Positions 23,960-35,244 of a DNA stretch of 64,000 bases are shown here, in pieces. The notes under the pieces are model-generated. The model was not told the origin of the DNA. It did no database searches and saw nothing but the letters and a program-made list of their open reading frames with translations. This DNA is from Lycorma delicatula (taxonomy: Eukaryota > Arthropoda > Insecta > Hemiptera > Fulgoridae): assembly GCF_047948215.1 (NCBI RefSeq), contig NC_134455.1, positions 293,896,647-293,960,646 of the forward strand. The letters are read 5' to 3'. A program made the translations under genes and the position numbers. Numbering within the stretch: the stretch's first letter is position 1; each line of letters begins with the position of its first letter.

Positions 23960-24645
23960 ATTGTAAATAGCAAGAATCCTGATGCTATAGTTTATACAGA
24001 AGGTCAAAACACGATAATCCTGTTGGTTGTGCTTTTGTGGTAGGTAATAGAACATACATTTTTGGCCTTCCCAGCATAGTTAGTGTTTACATTGCTGAGC
24101 TGTACACTATTAATAAGGGCTTAAGTATAATTAGTTCAACATATCAACACGTACCTGTCCATTCAGATACCATGAGTGCCTTGCAAGCGATTAGTGACAT
24201 GCACACCAGACATCCTGTTGTCCATGAGATATAGTCTATTATTTCTGAAATGACTCAGCGTGATACAATTGTGAGCTTCTGCTGGATCCCCAGCTGTATT
24301 GGAATTTCAGGAAATGAATGCACTGATAGTACGGCAAAAGAGACTTGTTTCGCGCCTCCTTTCCCTAATTACTTTATTTCTTACGATTTTGTCTGTTTTC
24401 TGAAAAGGTGGTTCGTGAATGACAAATTGAATGGAATGCTACCACCAACAATAAACTTCATCCAGTCAAGAACACTATCACCATGGAGCTCTTCATATAG
24501 GGACAACCTTCGAGAGGAGGCTATTATTTTCCATTTGCAAATAGGGCACACTAGACTCACTCATGGACATCTCCAGATTGATGCATATGTTTGTGTTTGC
24601 TGTGACTGCCAACTAACATTACAGCATATCCTTGTCGTGTAAAAA
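23960..24645 (+). pseudogene. RNase H and zinc-finger tail of I-like element C
   Basis: The first Asp block reads YTEGQ rather than YTDGS. Then NRTYIFGLPSIVSVYIAEL, HSDTMSALQAI, WIPSCIGISGNECTDSTAKE (His and Arg of the usual SHVG and ERAD motifs changed) and CCDCQLTLQHILVV. It is non-functional. Confidence 0.8.
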
Positions 24646-24840
24646 CGTTTAAACTTTGCTGCATAACAAACACAGTTTAAACGTAGTTTAAACTTCCGAC
24701 TTGTTTGCGCATTTTAATTGTTTATATTATTGTTATCTAAGTTTTTATGTTTTCGTACTGTTTGTTTAAATTGTTTAGTATAGTAATATTGTGTTCAGGT
24801 GCTGATAACGATATTCTGTTGTGCGCCTAGGAAAAAGAAA

Positions 24841-26690
24841 AGAGAAAAAACGTTTCTGGCTGTTTGCAGATAACCTTAAAATGCCACAGAACTAAAATCC
24901 AGTGTTGTTATGATGTTATTACAAAATGATATTAACTGTATAAGTTTTTGGTGTAAATTTGTTCAGTTTTTTAAATTGTGTTTTTTTTAAATTTTCCTTA
25001 GTAATCTAAGACTAAATACAGGTTGTGAAATAATAACATGTGCTGTTAATATTACGTACAACTGTTTTTGTAGATGATGGTGAAACATCTTTAACAAATA
25101 ACTGACGACATTAAACAGTTTCAAGCTGGTGTGCAACCAATGGTAAACTTTTAAATAGATCCAAAACAAATGTGATTCATTTTAAAATAAAAATTGGCAA
25201 TTAATCGCTAGTATCACTATAATTAAATATAGCATATTACATATTCCAGCTTAAATCAATTACTGGAAGTTTATACTGATATTCATATGAACTAAAAGTC
25301 TACTTTTATGCATTTGCATAATAAAAAGCTAAGTAATGTATGTTTCACTATGAATTGCATGAAAAATATGGCTGGTTGTAAAACTAGGTTGGTAGTATAT
25401 TATGATTACAAATATTTCCTAATTAAATTCAATAATATTTAATGGAAACATTAAAAGTAGTACAAAAGATAAATTTCTGAAAACAAAATTCATGTTATGG
25501 CCCATGCATGCCAGAGCTTCCCGTAAATAGTTTTTAGTGGATTTGAGATTCTTAACTTACTGAGTTTATACATATAAATGAAACTATAATGCTGGTCTAC
25601 CAATTAAAAAGAAAAATTTTGGAACTGAAAAACAATGAGATGAATTTAATTATATTTTTTACGCTGAATCTTAAATTTAGGTTAGTTTTTCTCTACCATG
25701 GTCAGATGTTTAGTTACTACCCTTCAAAAGTCACAGGAAACTTTAACTTCATGAGTTGTGATAATACTGTTGTGATGTTATAATCTACATAATCACTTTT
25801 TAATCATTTAATTGTATATCTCCAATTTTAGAAGCAACAATTATAAATATAATGTAAATTTGTATCTGAATTTTGCAGATTCTCTGCTCACATAAAAAAT
25901 CGTTTGAGAACTTTTACAAGTTCAATTTCTATTCTTGCTGTAAATTCCTTAAAGAAACTTCTAACAAACTAAAGTAGATATGTAAGTTAATCACTTACGA
26001 TTAATTAATAACTTTTTTTTTATTTCAAGTACAATAACAATATTAATAACTCATGTATAAGTAGTTAAATCAAATTATAAAACATATACAATATATTACC
26101 TTTTTTTGACAGTGATATTGAATGCTATGATCATTAGCACAGATTAAGTTATTAGGTTAAATCAGGTTATAAGACGATTGAATTGTATTTTTTAGATTCC
26201 CGAAATCTAGTTTTTATTGTATGCAATACATTTTATTTGGAAATTTCTTGATTGTTTTAGGTTTATATGGCTGGTATGATTCCTTATTCATTTTTCCTTA
26301 TTCCAAGGCATTTTTCCTTATTCATTAGGTGTCATTAAAAATTAGTTTGCTTTCATATTATTAAGTAAGAAGATGCGTATGAACCAATTGTTTTCCTATT
26401 CTGGATGGTCTTTCTGTTGTATTTACCATATTTTATACTGACTTTTTTATTTTTTTTATTACAGATTTAAAATTCTTATGCCGATACCACATGACTTCCT
26501 TGTACTCTAATTAAATTATATAAACACATTTTTTGAAAAGAAAAGTACATAAAATTTTATTTCATTAATAAGTTCTGATTTCTTTTTTTGTTGTTATTAT
26601 TGAATTATTATTTATTGTAATGCTTTTTTTACAATCAAAGGTTAATAATTATTAATAAATGAAAACATTTAAATTTTAAAAAAAGGAGAT
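24841..26690. other. AT-rich non-coding stretch
   Basis: No exon, transposon end or repeat that I can identify. Confidence 0.5.
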
Positions 26691-27056
26691 GAGGTCGAAT
26701 TTGAGCCGATGTGCCTTCCCCTTGTAAGATCAATTATTTCAATAATTAAACTTTCATTCGGCTATAACTCTGGAACCAATAAAAAAATATTTATCACTTA
26801 TGATATATTGTTGAAAAGCTCTCAATGAGGACTTATTATTGTAGTTAAGAAAAAGTCCAAAATCCAAAATTTCAACATTCTATGTCTAATCGTTTTTGAG
26901 TTATGGAAGATAGATACGTACGTACGTAGAGACGTCACGCCGAAACTAGTCAAAATGGATTCAGGGATGGTCAAAATGGATATTTCCGTTGAAATCTAAA
27001 AACCCAAATTTTTCCCGATGACAATACTTCCTTTACTTTGTACAAGGAAGTAAAAA
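26690..27056 (+). repeat. Unclassified dispersed-repeat-like unit
   Basis: This segment stands out from its AT-rich surroundings by balanced composition and ordered motifs: GAGATGAGGTCGAATTTGAG near the start, CGGCTATAACTCTGGAACC, a TACGTACGTACG run at 26927-26940, and a CTTCCTTTACTTTGTACAAG end with short inverted ACTTCCT/AGGAAGT. It has no coding capacity. It looks like a non-autonomous repeat, but only one copy is in the window. Confidence 0.4.
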
Positions 27057-27200
27057 CATGAAGATATCAAAGTACAATTAGACTTTTAATTAACTATAAA
27101 ATTTAATATAAATAATTATATTATTTTTTTAATATAAATGGATTACATAGAGTAAATACATACATTGTAATAATCAAGGTAATAATCATTGTAAAAACCA

Positions 27201-27514
27201 ACCCACGGGTTGGTCTAGTGATGAACGCGTCTTCGCAAATCAGCTGATTTCGAAGTCGAGAGTACCAACGTTCAAATCTTAGTAAAGCCAGTTACTTTTA
27301 TACGGATTTGAATACTAGATCGTGGATACCGGTGTTCTTTGGTGGTTTGGTTTCAAAATAACCACACATTTCAGGAATGATTGACCTGGAACAGTCCAGG
27401 AAGTCTTGTACAGACAAGACTACACTTCATTTACATTCAACCATATCAACATCATTCATCCTCTGAAGTAATACCTTACCGTGGTTCAGGAGGCTGATCA
27501 AAAAAAAGATAAAA
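27201..27514 (+). mobile_element. tRNA-derived SINE, copy 1
   Basis: The head reads GGTTGGTCTAGTGATGAACG, a pol III box A-like sequence, and about 40 bp later ACGTTCAAATCTT, a box B-like sequence. The body is shared with the inverted copy at 52239-52536 (GATCGTGGATACCGGTGTTC and CATCCTCTGAAGTA are landmarks). It ends in an A-rich tail near 27503-27514. I could not find a clear target-site duplication. Confidence 0.85.
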
Positions 27515-29525
27515 CTTATTTAATTTATTCAACTAATGTTACTTTAGTATTATTATTTTTTTAATTGTATTCAATGACTAGTCACCTGTTTGCACTGCCT
27601 TCACTGTATTTTTAAATATACCGTGATATTAAAACAAAAAAATAATAAATTTTATATAATATCAAAAAATGTGTTATGATGAGTATAAGCAGAAAAAATT
27701 TAGTTAAATTCGTAATTTATACGTCATGAAAACAGTTACAAAATAAACGATTTGAGTATTTTATGTTTCTATAATTTTATAAATTTTTAATCATACTGAT
27801 ATCACTGTTACCAAAGTTTTTATTACAAAACAAAGTGTTAGAATTTACATTAATTTAGTTTAGAGGAACAAGAGGATATTTTTCATTTGTTACTCGATGC
27901 CCTGTCCTCGCCGAGTGGAGGATTCGCTGGCTAGGGCCAATCTAGCTGTCACGTGATTTATTTATAGAGTTTTTGAACGGAAAGAAATGGGATAAGCCTG
28001 TACCCTATTCATGAGATACGTTGCTTTATAGACGGGAACTAGCTTGCAAGTTCAATTATTAACTGCTTAGAATTTCCAATTGAAAACTATTCTAATGTTA
28101 TACATGGTGGTGTAGCAATATTTCATCATTTTAGTTTCAATATCTATGTTGATGTTTCACGTTATTTTCTGCCTTAGTTCCGATTGTTTTAAATTAAGGT
28201 GGGTGAATTGAATTCATTGAAGGTATTATCGTTGAATGATTAAAAATTAAAGGTAATTTGTTAAAGTAATTTCTTAATTTTTTACGTACTTAATTTCAAG
28301 TTAAACTGTATTACAGTAATGAATTATGTTAAATATAAGGTAAGTCAATTTATCTTTACAATACATCACGTTTAAATTTTTTATAAAAATATTAAACAAA
28401 TAATTGTTAGTACATCAAAGGAATCCGTTACAAAATCATAAATTATTGACGTGTGCCCAAGTGTACAAGTGCCACACTTATAAATACTCTCAACATTACT
28501 GATAAAACAATTAAAAAACCAAAACATGAATTGTCATTAATAAATAAACAACACACTTCAACAAATTATATTCTGTGATAAAAAACTTTATCTTTTTTCA
28601 ATACTTTATTTCTAATATTAAATTACTCATTTTCAAATTAATGTGTTTTCTTCTCTCATTCTTTCGAGGTAACTTATCGACACATGCTTCAGTCGAGTAG
28701 CTCCACTGTTAATGGCGCCAATCTTAGTGTTGAAGATTAAGAAAATCCTTAAAATTAGTTCGACGACAAATTTAGTGTACTTATAGATTTCACATCATTT
28801 ATCTTTGTCTTTGTTTTTATGTAAATTTTCCATTACACTTTATGTGTAAATTTTCCAGTTTGTAGATAACGTCATCGTTTTCTTTTCAAAAGGAGATTTG
28901 AAATGATGGTTCTTTGTAGTGTCTATATTCTTCGCATTGCTGAGTTAATGTTTCCAATCTGTCCACTAGCGCAATCAGTACACATTAATTCATATATACT
29001 GGATTATTATGACTATTATTAGTGTGCGCTTTGTTATTTTTCTGTGTAGGCCTGTGTTTTCAAACCAAAACCAGTACAACCAAATATACAATACAAACCA
29101 AACCATACATGCGTGGATGCATACATAAACCTTGGCGTATAAAAATTACACAACGAATGTACCAAATATTACATTCAACAGACTAGGGCAACGTTCACCT
29201 ACAGATACAAGCACTAAATATATACAGAAATTTTTATTATAACCGGCACGTAACAAGTCTAGCGAGATATAAAAGATCACGTGTGTGTGTAAGATAAATT
29301 ATAAATACAAACAAACTACAAGATAAAAAACAGATGAGATTAAAGTTCCACGTTAATTACATAAATAACAATTAAATAATACATTACAAAAAAAAAAAAA
29401 CGTGTGCACGTTGAAGGGGATGCTGAAAAATCAGGGATTTTTATTGTTTTTTTAATTAATGTTATATAAAAATTTATCGGCAGAGTATTATTATATCAGA
29501 AGAAAAACAAATATCCGGTTATATT
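27515..29525. other. AT-rich non-coding stretch
   Basis: No gene. A more GC-rich patch at 27895-27955 and an A tract at 29390-29400 have no recognisable context. Confidence 0.45.
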
Positions 29526-29529
29526 ATGA

Positions 29530-30195
29530 GAAAAATATTATAAATAGCGAGAATCCTGATGCAATAATTTATACGGCCCGCTTTAAAAACGTTAATTCTG
29601 TTGTTTGTGCCTTTGTGGTTGGCAATACAACATATATGTGTGGCCTTCCCAGCTTTGTCAGTGTTTACGTTGCGGAGCGGTAAGGCCTTATTAGTAGCAA
29701 CTAATGATACGTACTTGTTTGTTCAGATTCCATGAGTGCCTTACAGCCGATTAGTGACGTGTACTACAGACACCCTGTTGTCCGTGAGGTAGCCTATTAT
29801 TTCCGAAATCACTCAGCGTGATACAACTGTGAGATTCTGCTGGATACCCAGCTACATTGGAATTTCAGGCAATGAGCGCGCTGATAGTGCGGTAAAAGAG
29901 GCTTGTTTCCAGCCTCCTTTCCCTAATCACGTTATTTTTACCATCTTGTCTGTTTGAAGAGGCTGGTTCGTGATGAATGGTCACTGAATGGAATGCTACC
30001 ATCAACAATAAACTTCGTAGAGTCAAGAATACTGTATCAGCGTAGATCTCCTCGTGCAGGAATAACAATCGAGAGGAGGTTATTATTTGCCGTTTGCGAG
30101 TAGGGCACACTAGACTTATGGATATCTTATGACTCAGTCTGATGCACCCGTTTGTATTCACTGCGACTGCCAACTAACTGTACATCAGTATTTTT
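29530..30195 (+). mobile_element. I-like element D, truncated (RNase H region)
   Basis: Aligns with element C: PDAIIYTARFKN (first Asp lost), NTTYMCGLPSFVSVYVAE, WIPSYIGISGNERADSAVKE and a zinc-finger tail reading IHCDCQLTVHQ. Several stops and frameshifts. Homology stops at about 30195, without the shared 3' end, so the copy is truncated on both sides. Confidence 0.75.
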
Positions 30196-30528
30196 TCAAA
30201 CTGTGGGGTCCGCCTACCTTGAAGGGCGTGATAACATTAAATGGGGGGCGCGAGCATATGAAAGAAAAATATTATTTAAAAAATGTATTAATTTACTGAA
30301 ATGAAAGCAAAACAGTAGTGTAGAAATACGCATACTAGCATCAAATCCAAGATAGCGGACAGTCCGCCATCTTGGAATGACGCTAGTAGCACGTCAGTGT
30401 TACCAACCTGGTTATATATTTAATTTATTGAAGTAATATTTCAAAGGTTGGTAGCACTGTTGAACAGCTGTTATGTAGCGGTCGGTTTGAATTAAATATA
30501 TAAATAGTATGTAAAGTGAAAAAAAAAC

Positions 30529-30606
30529 CTGGTCGGCTAGGACTCGAACCGGTCGTAACGGGACGTGACTGACTGACACCTTAAACCAATCGACTACAGT
30601 GGCTCC
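30529..30606 (-). ncRNA. tRNA-like sequence with pol III boxes (relic)
   Basis: On the minus strand a box A-like TAGTCGATTGGTTTAAGG is followed about 35 bp later by a perfect box B, GGTTCGAGTCC. The acceptor and T stems do not pair well, so this is a tRNA-derived relic, possibly a SINE head, not a working tRNA. Confidence 0.45.
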
Positions 30607-30667
30607 CTGACTTATTGAGTGAAAAATGTTCTACATAAGCGGTAAATTTTAACGTCACATCAGTCTG

Positions 30668-30691
30668 TACACACACACACACACACACACG
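30668..30691. repeat. (CA)n microsatellite in the Polinton left end
   Basis: An AC dinucleotide run. The context CAGTCTGTACACAC resembles 35977-36028, so this microsatellite is part of the repeated terminal sequence. Confidence 0.85.
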
Positions 30692-30729
30692 TCACTAGTT
30701 CTCCTGGTGACCACTAGGAGCGCTAGTGT

Positions 30730-31200
30730 CGCGGCCGCCATCTTGGATTTTACCTTTTTTCCCGTAGAAATTTCCTTTTTTCCTATTTTTGTATTGAGTG
30801 AAAAATAAAATATATTATATATGTCTGTATGAATAAAAATTTAAACGTACCTGGAGGATGATCCTGGTCTTCGTGGCCATTGCACCGGGAGGCGTCACCC
30901 ACTATTCCAGCACCCGGACGTGGCTAGTTCACAAGGAGGCGGCGGCGGCTGCGGATGCGTGTGTGTTCGCGCGCGTGCGTTGACGTAACGGCGCCGAGTC
31001 GTTGACAGTTCGAGGTGTAGTGTGCGACTGATGAACAGCTGACGAACATGGCCTAAGGTTGAGCGTCCTATTTTGAACGTCCGTTACAGTGGTAGGCGCG
31101 AAAGCGCCACACCCTTCCAACCAATCACAGCGCCGGATTCAAAGCAGTTGCGCATGCGCAAAAAGTAGACCGTTACTGCTGCCACAACCACCGCTGCAGA
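30730..31200. promoter_or_regulatory. GC-rich promoter-like segment in the Polinton left end
   Basis: It is CpG-rich in an AT-rich window. It contains GCCGCCATCTTGG (YY1/Pho-like) at 30736-30748, TGACGTAA (CRE-like) at 30981-30988 and a perfect GCGCATGCGC palindrome (NRF-1/erect-wing type) at 31151-31160. Parts match the right end in inverted orientation (30940-31060 against about 36230-36090). Regulatory activity is inferred from motifs only. Confidence 0.4.
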
Positions 31201-31835
31201 CACGTGCCTACATAAAACTTAACACTAATTACAAACATAGGAATGTGCTAAATTATCGTAATTAAAACTCTCTCCCTGTCTCTGTGTGTGTGTTCGTAAA
31301 CTTCCATTAATATATCCCGTAAACATTCATTCGGCATTAAGACATTGTATATATGATGCCAGTATATAAAAAGTAAAATATCTAGGTGTATGTGTGTGTG
31401 TGTGTCTTAAAAGATTCCCACGCTCCATAGTAGTGTCATGCAACACACACACTATACTCTAACTTTGTATTATTACAAATAAAGTAGTAAATTTACACCC
31501 AGGAATTAAATATTAATGATGACCACAAAGTTTGCAACAATTAATTGATATCTGTTAAGCAAAAAAAAAGTCTCCTAACCCCCCCCCCCCCCATAACTAA
31601 TATAAAGGTGATATATAACATGTATCACTGTAACAGAAGAAAACTTTATGCTCTGTTTTTTTAATTTTATTTAATCGAATAAGAAATAAAAACCTTGAAT
31701 TTATGCATTATTAATAAAAACAATCTAAATTATTGTGTGAAAAGTAAATTTATATATATTATAGAATTATCTTACAAATTTATTTGCACTAAAAAAAATT
31801 ATTTCTTTAAATTTTATAGATCGGAAAAATAATTA
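31201..31835. other. AT-rich spacer inside the Polinton left end
   Basis: No gene. It contains a short TG run (31389-31404) and a homopolymer C run of about 15 at 31579-31592. Confidence 0.5.
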
Positions 31836-31951
31836 GATGTATAAATACATACCAGATCGGATTCAATGCGGCCGCACATGCGTATCACGTAGACCGTTTA
31901 TGCTGCCACCACCATTAAGTAAGTATGGACGTACCTTGAGGATGATCCTAG

Positions 31952-31992
31952 CAGCCACCAGTAGAATTAGTGACGCAGTACCAGCTGTGTGT

Positions 31993-32028
<36 letters not shown>

Positions 32029-32420
32029 CAGACTGACACCTTACCAACCAATCGTAACGTCGGATTCAAAGGGGTTGCGCATGCGAAACACAGATGCAAG
32101 GCCTTCGTATTCCTTCCTACAATGCCTACGCATCCGGTCGACCTCGAATATATTTGAACAGGGAAACTTCCATACACAAACAACGACTAGTTGACCTTGA
32201 CGTCACACACACACACACGCACACGTCACAACCAATGGGAACACAACCGTCTAAAGTGCCACACCCAAACCGACGTTGAAGCCACGTGCCTGGTGTCATT
32301 TTACGAGTAACCTTGAACAGTGTTAATCGTGTAATTCTAACAAACGACTACGTATTTTCTCAGCAGTTTAATAGCGTAAGTAACCGGAAACGGCATATCA
32401 TGTTACACAAAGTGTAATTC
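31952..32420 (+). repeat. Polinton left inverted repeat, inner part
   Basis: Matches the reverse complement of 35604-36066. Landmarks: AGAATTAGTGACGCAGTA, a TG microsatellite (31993-32024), CCAACCAATCG, TTGCGCATGCG, CAAACAACGACTAGTTGACC, GTGCCACACCCAAACCGACG and GGTAACCTTGAACAG-like sequence. The region 31100-31165 is a second, partial, direct copy of part of it. Confidence 0.85.
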
Positions 32421-32557
32421 CAAGAAACGACTGCTATTGTGTAATTCTAAGAAACGACTACGTATTTTCTCACCAGTTTAATAGCGCAAGTAACCGGAAA
32501 CGGCATATCATGCTACAAAATGTAATTCTAAGAAACGACTACGCATTCTCTCAGCAG
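32329..32557 (+). repeat. Tandem units at the inner edge of the left inverted repeat
   Basis: A unit beginning GTGTAATTCTAA and continuing GAAACGACTACGTATTTTCT occurs at 32329, in short form at 32412, again at 32439 and partly at 32520. The right inverted repeat has one unit only, so the left side has expanded. Confidence 0.85.
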
Positions 32558-32589
32558 GTGGTATAAGAAAGCGGAAAACCTCGCGCGAT

Positions 32590-32863
32590 TTCATCATTCG
32601 CAATCTGTCATTTAATGCGATCACATCGTCTGCTGCGAGATTATTATATCTGTTCACAAATTAGCACGTGTGATTTAATCTTAATTAACAAGGTAAGTTT
32701 AAATAACTTTCAAATAAAAAATATTATTGTATAAAATAATAAGTATTAATAAATTTAAAAAATTATTTACATTTTTTTCCACCAACTGAAACACACAAAA
32801 ATACAAAATAAATAACATCTTTCTGAAAAAACCAATCTTACAATATATTTTAATTTGTTTCAG
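32590..32863 (+). promoter_or_regulatory. Putative leader exon and intron of the Polinton left transcript
   Basis: A GGTATAAGAAAG sequence at 32559-32570 could act as a TATA-like element. A consensus donor AAG/GTAAGT lies at 32692/32693 and an acceptor TTTGTTTCAG ends at 32863, just 12 bases before an ATG. This suggests a 5' UTR intron of 171 bp. No transcript evidence is available. Confidence 0.45.
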
Positions 32864-32875
32864 ATATAATTAGAA

Positions 32876-33013
32876 ATGGCATCACTGGCAGTTATCCGTG
32901 CAATAAACAACAATCTGATCCGTCTTCGATGGGATCTGTCTGACTTTCATGAATTATACGTGAAGGGCTACTCAACCCTTCTACGGTATAAAACGAACAT
33001 CCTGACCGTGTAA
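32876..33013 (+). CDS. Small ORF (45 aa) downstream of the leader intron
   Basis: ATG at 32876 to TAA at 33011-33013. The protein starts MASLAVIRAINNNLIRLRW and has alternating basic and hydrophobic residues with no signal peptide or membrane segment. It may be the remaining N-terminus of a longer Polinton protein, since coding-like sequence stops right after it. I do not recognise the family. The immediately preceding acceptor makes this start plausible. It lies 180 bp before the PolB remnant in the same direction. Confidence 0.4.
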   Translation: MASLAVIRAINNNLIRLRWDLSDFHELYVKGYSTLLRYKTNILTV

Positions 33014-33189
33014 AGGAAGAAGGCAGGCGTTTTAACGGCAACGTAAAATGGAAACTATATAAATATGTTAATTAAATTACTATTCATTATGTATACGAAG
33101 ATGATATTTCTTATTAACAATTTCTTTTTTCAGCTATAAAGAAGAAAAAAAATTGAATATGTACTAATATATTTATTTTCGTTTCTACA

Positions 33190-34493
33190 CAGGTATGTTT
33201 CTGTCAACGTACTGAAGAGATTAACAATCTCGATATTAACAGCGTTGACGATCGTGGTGAAAAGGACTGTATCTTGGAAGTGGATCTTGAGTATCCACAA
33301 GAATTACACGATCGCCACAAGGATTACCCTCTCGCACCAGAACGATTAGTACCAACCGATGATATGTTGTTCCCCTGTTTTAAGGACGTAAAGAGATGTC
33401 CCGTAAAGAAATTACTGACAACATTGTACGAAAAAAAACGATTCGTTGTACATTACAGAAATCTAAAGTTTTACACTCGACTCGGACTGAAAGTGAAAAA
33501 CGTTCACAGAGTTCTGGAATTCTCCCAATCGTCTTAGCTTAAACCGTACATCGACTTCAGTGCTGAAAAACGCGCACAAGCACGAAACAGTTTTGAAAAG
33601 GCCTTTTTTAGTTGATGAACAACGCGGTGTACGGTCCTTGGAAAATGTACGAAACAGAATAGACTTCCAACTGGTTACTAACGAACGTAAACTGGACAAA
33701 GTGATTGCAAAACCGAGAGTTAAGGCTTGGTATATCTATAACCCGAGGTGGTCGGGGTAAGTCTGAAGAAACGGAAATATTCCTCAATCGTCCGATCTAC
33801 ATTGGATTTACCGTATTGGACATTAGCAAAATGATCATGTACGAATTCCACTATGACTACATGGTGGAAAAGTACGGTCATAATATAAATCTTCTGATGA
33901 CCGATACGGACAGTCTGATGTATCATATCGTGACCGATAACGTTTACAACGATATTCTTCACGATATCGATCGGTTCGATGCTTCAGATTACCCCCGCGA
34001 TCGCGAATGTTTTAGTAATACCAATAAGAAACGACTTGGTAAATTCAAAGACGAGATGAATGGAAAAGCTATTCGTGAATTAGTCGGACTTCGTGCTAAG
34101 ATGTATACCATTCTCGATTTCGACAAGAAGGAGAAGAATGTTGCAAAGGGTATTCCTAGAGTATCCATTGATAAGGATCTTAGACACCATCTGTACAAAA
34201 AAGTCGTTTTAATAAAGTCCGTTACATTTACAAACGCGTACGGAATCATAAGCACTTTACACAGTATATTTTCTATTAATTAGTTAAAGAAATCACTTTC
34301 ACCTTACGACGATAAACGTTACATATTAGAAAATAAAATCAACACAGTTCCATATGGACATTACAGTATAAACAAAAAGAAACGTAAACTCCCACCCATC
34401 AATGACGACAATACTCCCCAAAAGAGACCAAGAACCGTAAACGAAGTGCTCATAGCCCACGGTCATGAGTATTGTAATTTTGTTTTATCATGA
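33190..34493 (+). pseudogene. Type B DNA polymerase, C-terminal half (Polinton PolB)
   Basis: The polymerase domain of a protein-primed family B enzyme. Motif A region: ILEVDLEYP then ELHDRHKDYPLAPE. Motif B: LMNNAVYG. Motif C: LMTDTDSLMYHI with both catalytic Asp. Then FDASDYPRDR, GKFKDEMNGK, RAKMYTIL and a C-terminal part reading LSPYDDKRYILENK and INTVPYGHY up to a TGA at 34491-34493. Defects: TAG at 33535-33537 where a Trp is expected, a small deletion between the motif B Gly and SLENVRNR, and frame changes near 33750 and 34265. The exonuclease half is absent. A TTTCTACACAG acceptor at its left edge suggests it was an internal exon. It cannot replicate DNA. Confidence 0.85.
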
Positions 34494-34695
34494 TGTTATA
34501 TATTGCCTTTTTTTAATTTTAAGTGAAAAAATTATTTAAAAAAATTATGTATGTAACAATACAAAATAAATTATTTTAACTGAAAAAAAATTATGTATGT
34601 AATATAAAATAAATTATTTTCATTAAATTTTCGTATTACTTTTTTTAAAAAAAAACCTCTAACATAAATCTGTAATTATTTACATGACTGATGCA

Positions 34696-35019
34696 TCATC
34701 GTCGAATGTGACGGTAGTCTGTCGCCTCTCTCCCACATATGGCGCACATCATGGTGTAAATCTGTAGCTTATGGACACAAGTCTCGCAATACTCATGACA
34801 ACAATTCACCAGTTTGACAGATACTGCGTCCAACATGCAGACGGGACATCTATCTTCTATCGCTGGTGAGTTGCGGTCATCAGCTTCATCAGACTGTGTT
34901 CGATTAGCTCCATCTTCACGCCGGGATTCACCATCCACGTCCACCTCCAGCAGATCCCTTCTATAAAATAACTTTTCCTTGTATGCAACCACGATAATAA
35001 TAAATTTAATTATTATCAC
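34696..35019 (-). CDS. RING-finger (C3HC4) protein encoded inside the Polinton
   Basis: A 107-residue frame with a C-terminal RING finger. The ligands read C-P-V-C, then C-C-H-E-Y-C-E-T-C and C-A-I-C, so C-x2-C-x11-C-x-H-x2-C-x2-C-x10-C-x2-C, with all eight zinc ligands present. Before it lies an acidic linker (DVDGESRREDG, SDEADD). RING domains recruit E2 enzymes, so a ubiquitin-ligase role is likely by family; the target is unknown. The first residues (MIIIKFIIIVV) lie upstream of a possible TTATTTTATAG acceptor at about 34968, so the true protein may start in another exon. It is on the strand opposite PolB, between PolB and the right inverted repeat. The frame is undamaged, unlike PolB next to it. 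Confidence 0.65.
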   Translation of the reverse strand: MIIIKFIIIVVAYKEKLFYRRDLLEVDVDGESRREDGANRTQSDEADDRNSPAIEDRCPVCMLDAVSVKLVNCCHEYCETCVHKLQIYTMMCAICGREATDYRHIRR

Positions 35020-35021
35020 CG

Positions 35022-35041
35022 TGAGAGAGAGAGAGAGAGAA
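35022..35041. repeat. (GA)n microsatellite
   Basis: A short run of GA repeats just upstream of the RING ORF. Confidence 0.9.
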
Positions 35042-35244
35042 ATAATTACAATTAAAAAAAGTCGACCCTTTATATATTTTAAAATAATATTCGCAACTTT
35101 AATTTTACTTCATTCTTATATTAACACTCGATCATAGTGAATCATACTGTTTATAATAGAGTACATACATTTTATAAGGTTACTAGAAACGGTAAGAAAA
35201 AGGAATGTAACCATATATGAACAATCCTTCACAAACCTCACTGA

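Larger units (their letters stand above)
20580..24840 (+). mobile_element. I-like element C, nearly full length but heavily degraded
   Basis: In order: ORF1 tail (about 20590-21200), endonuclease (about 21290-22000), RT (about 22370-23470), RNase H (about 23980-24350), zinc-finger tail (to about 24640) and a 3' end with GATAACG near 24802 and an A-rich tract. It contains many stops and frameshifts. It is the only I-like copy here that keeps ORF1 and endonuclease sequence. Confidence 0.8.

Noticed and set aside
27895..27960. GC-rich patch as a tRNA or part of a BEL LTR
   Set aside because: No box A/B pair or cloverleaf, and the similarity to 63110-63210 is too weak.
31837..32279. Several overlapping frames across the TG/CA microsatellites of the Polinton repeat
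   Set aside because: Their length comes from dinucleotide runs that are open in several frames; composition is low complexity.
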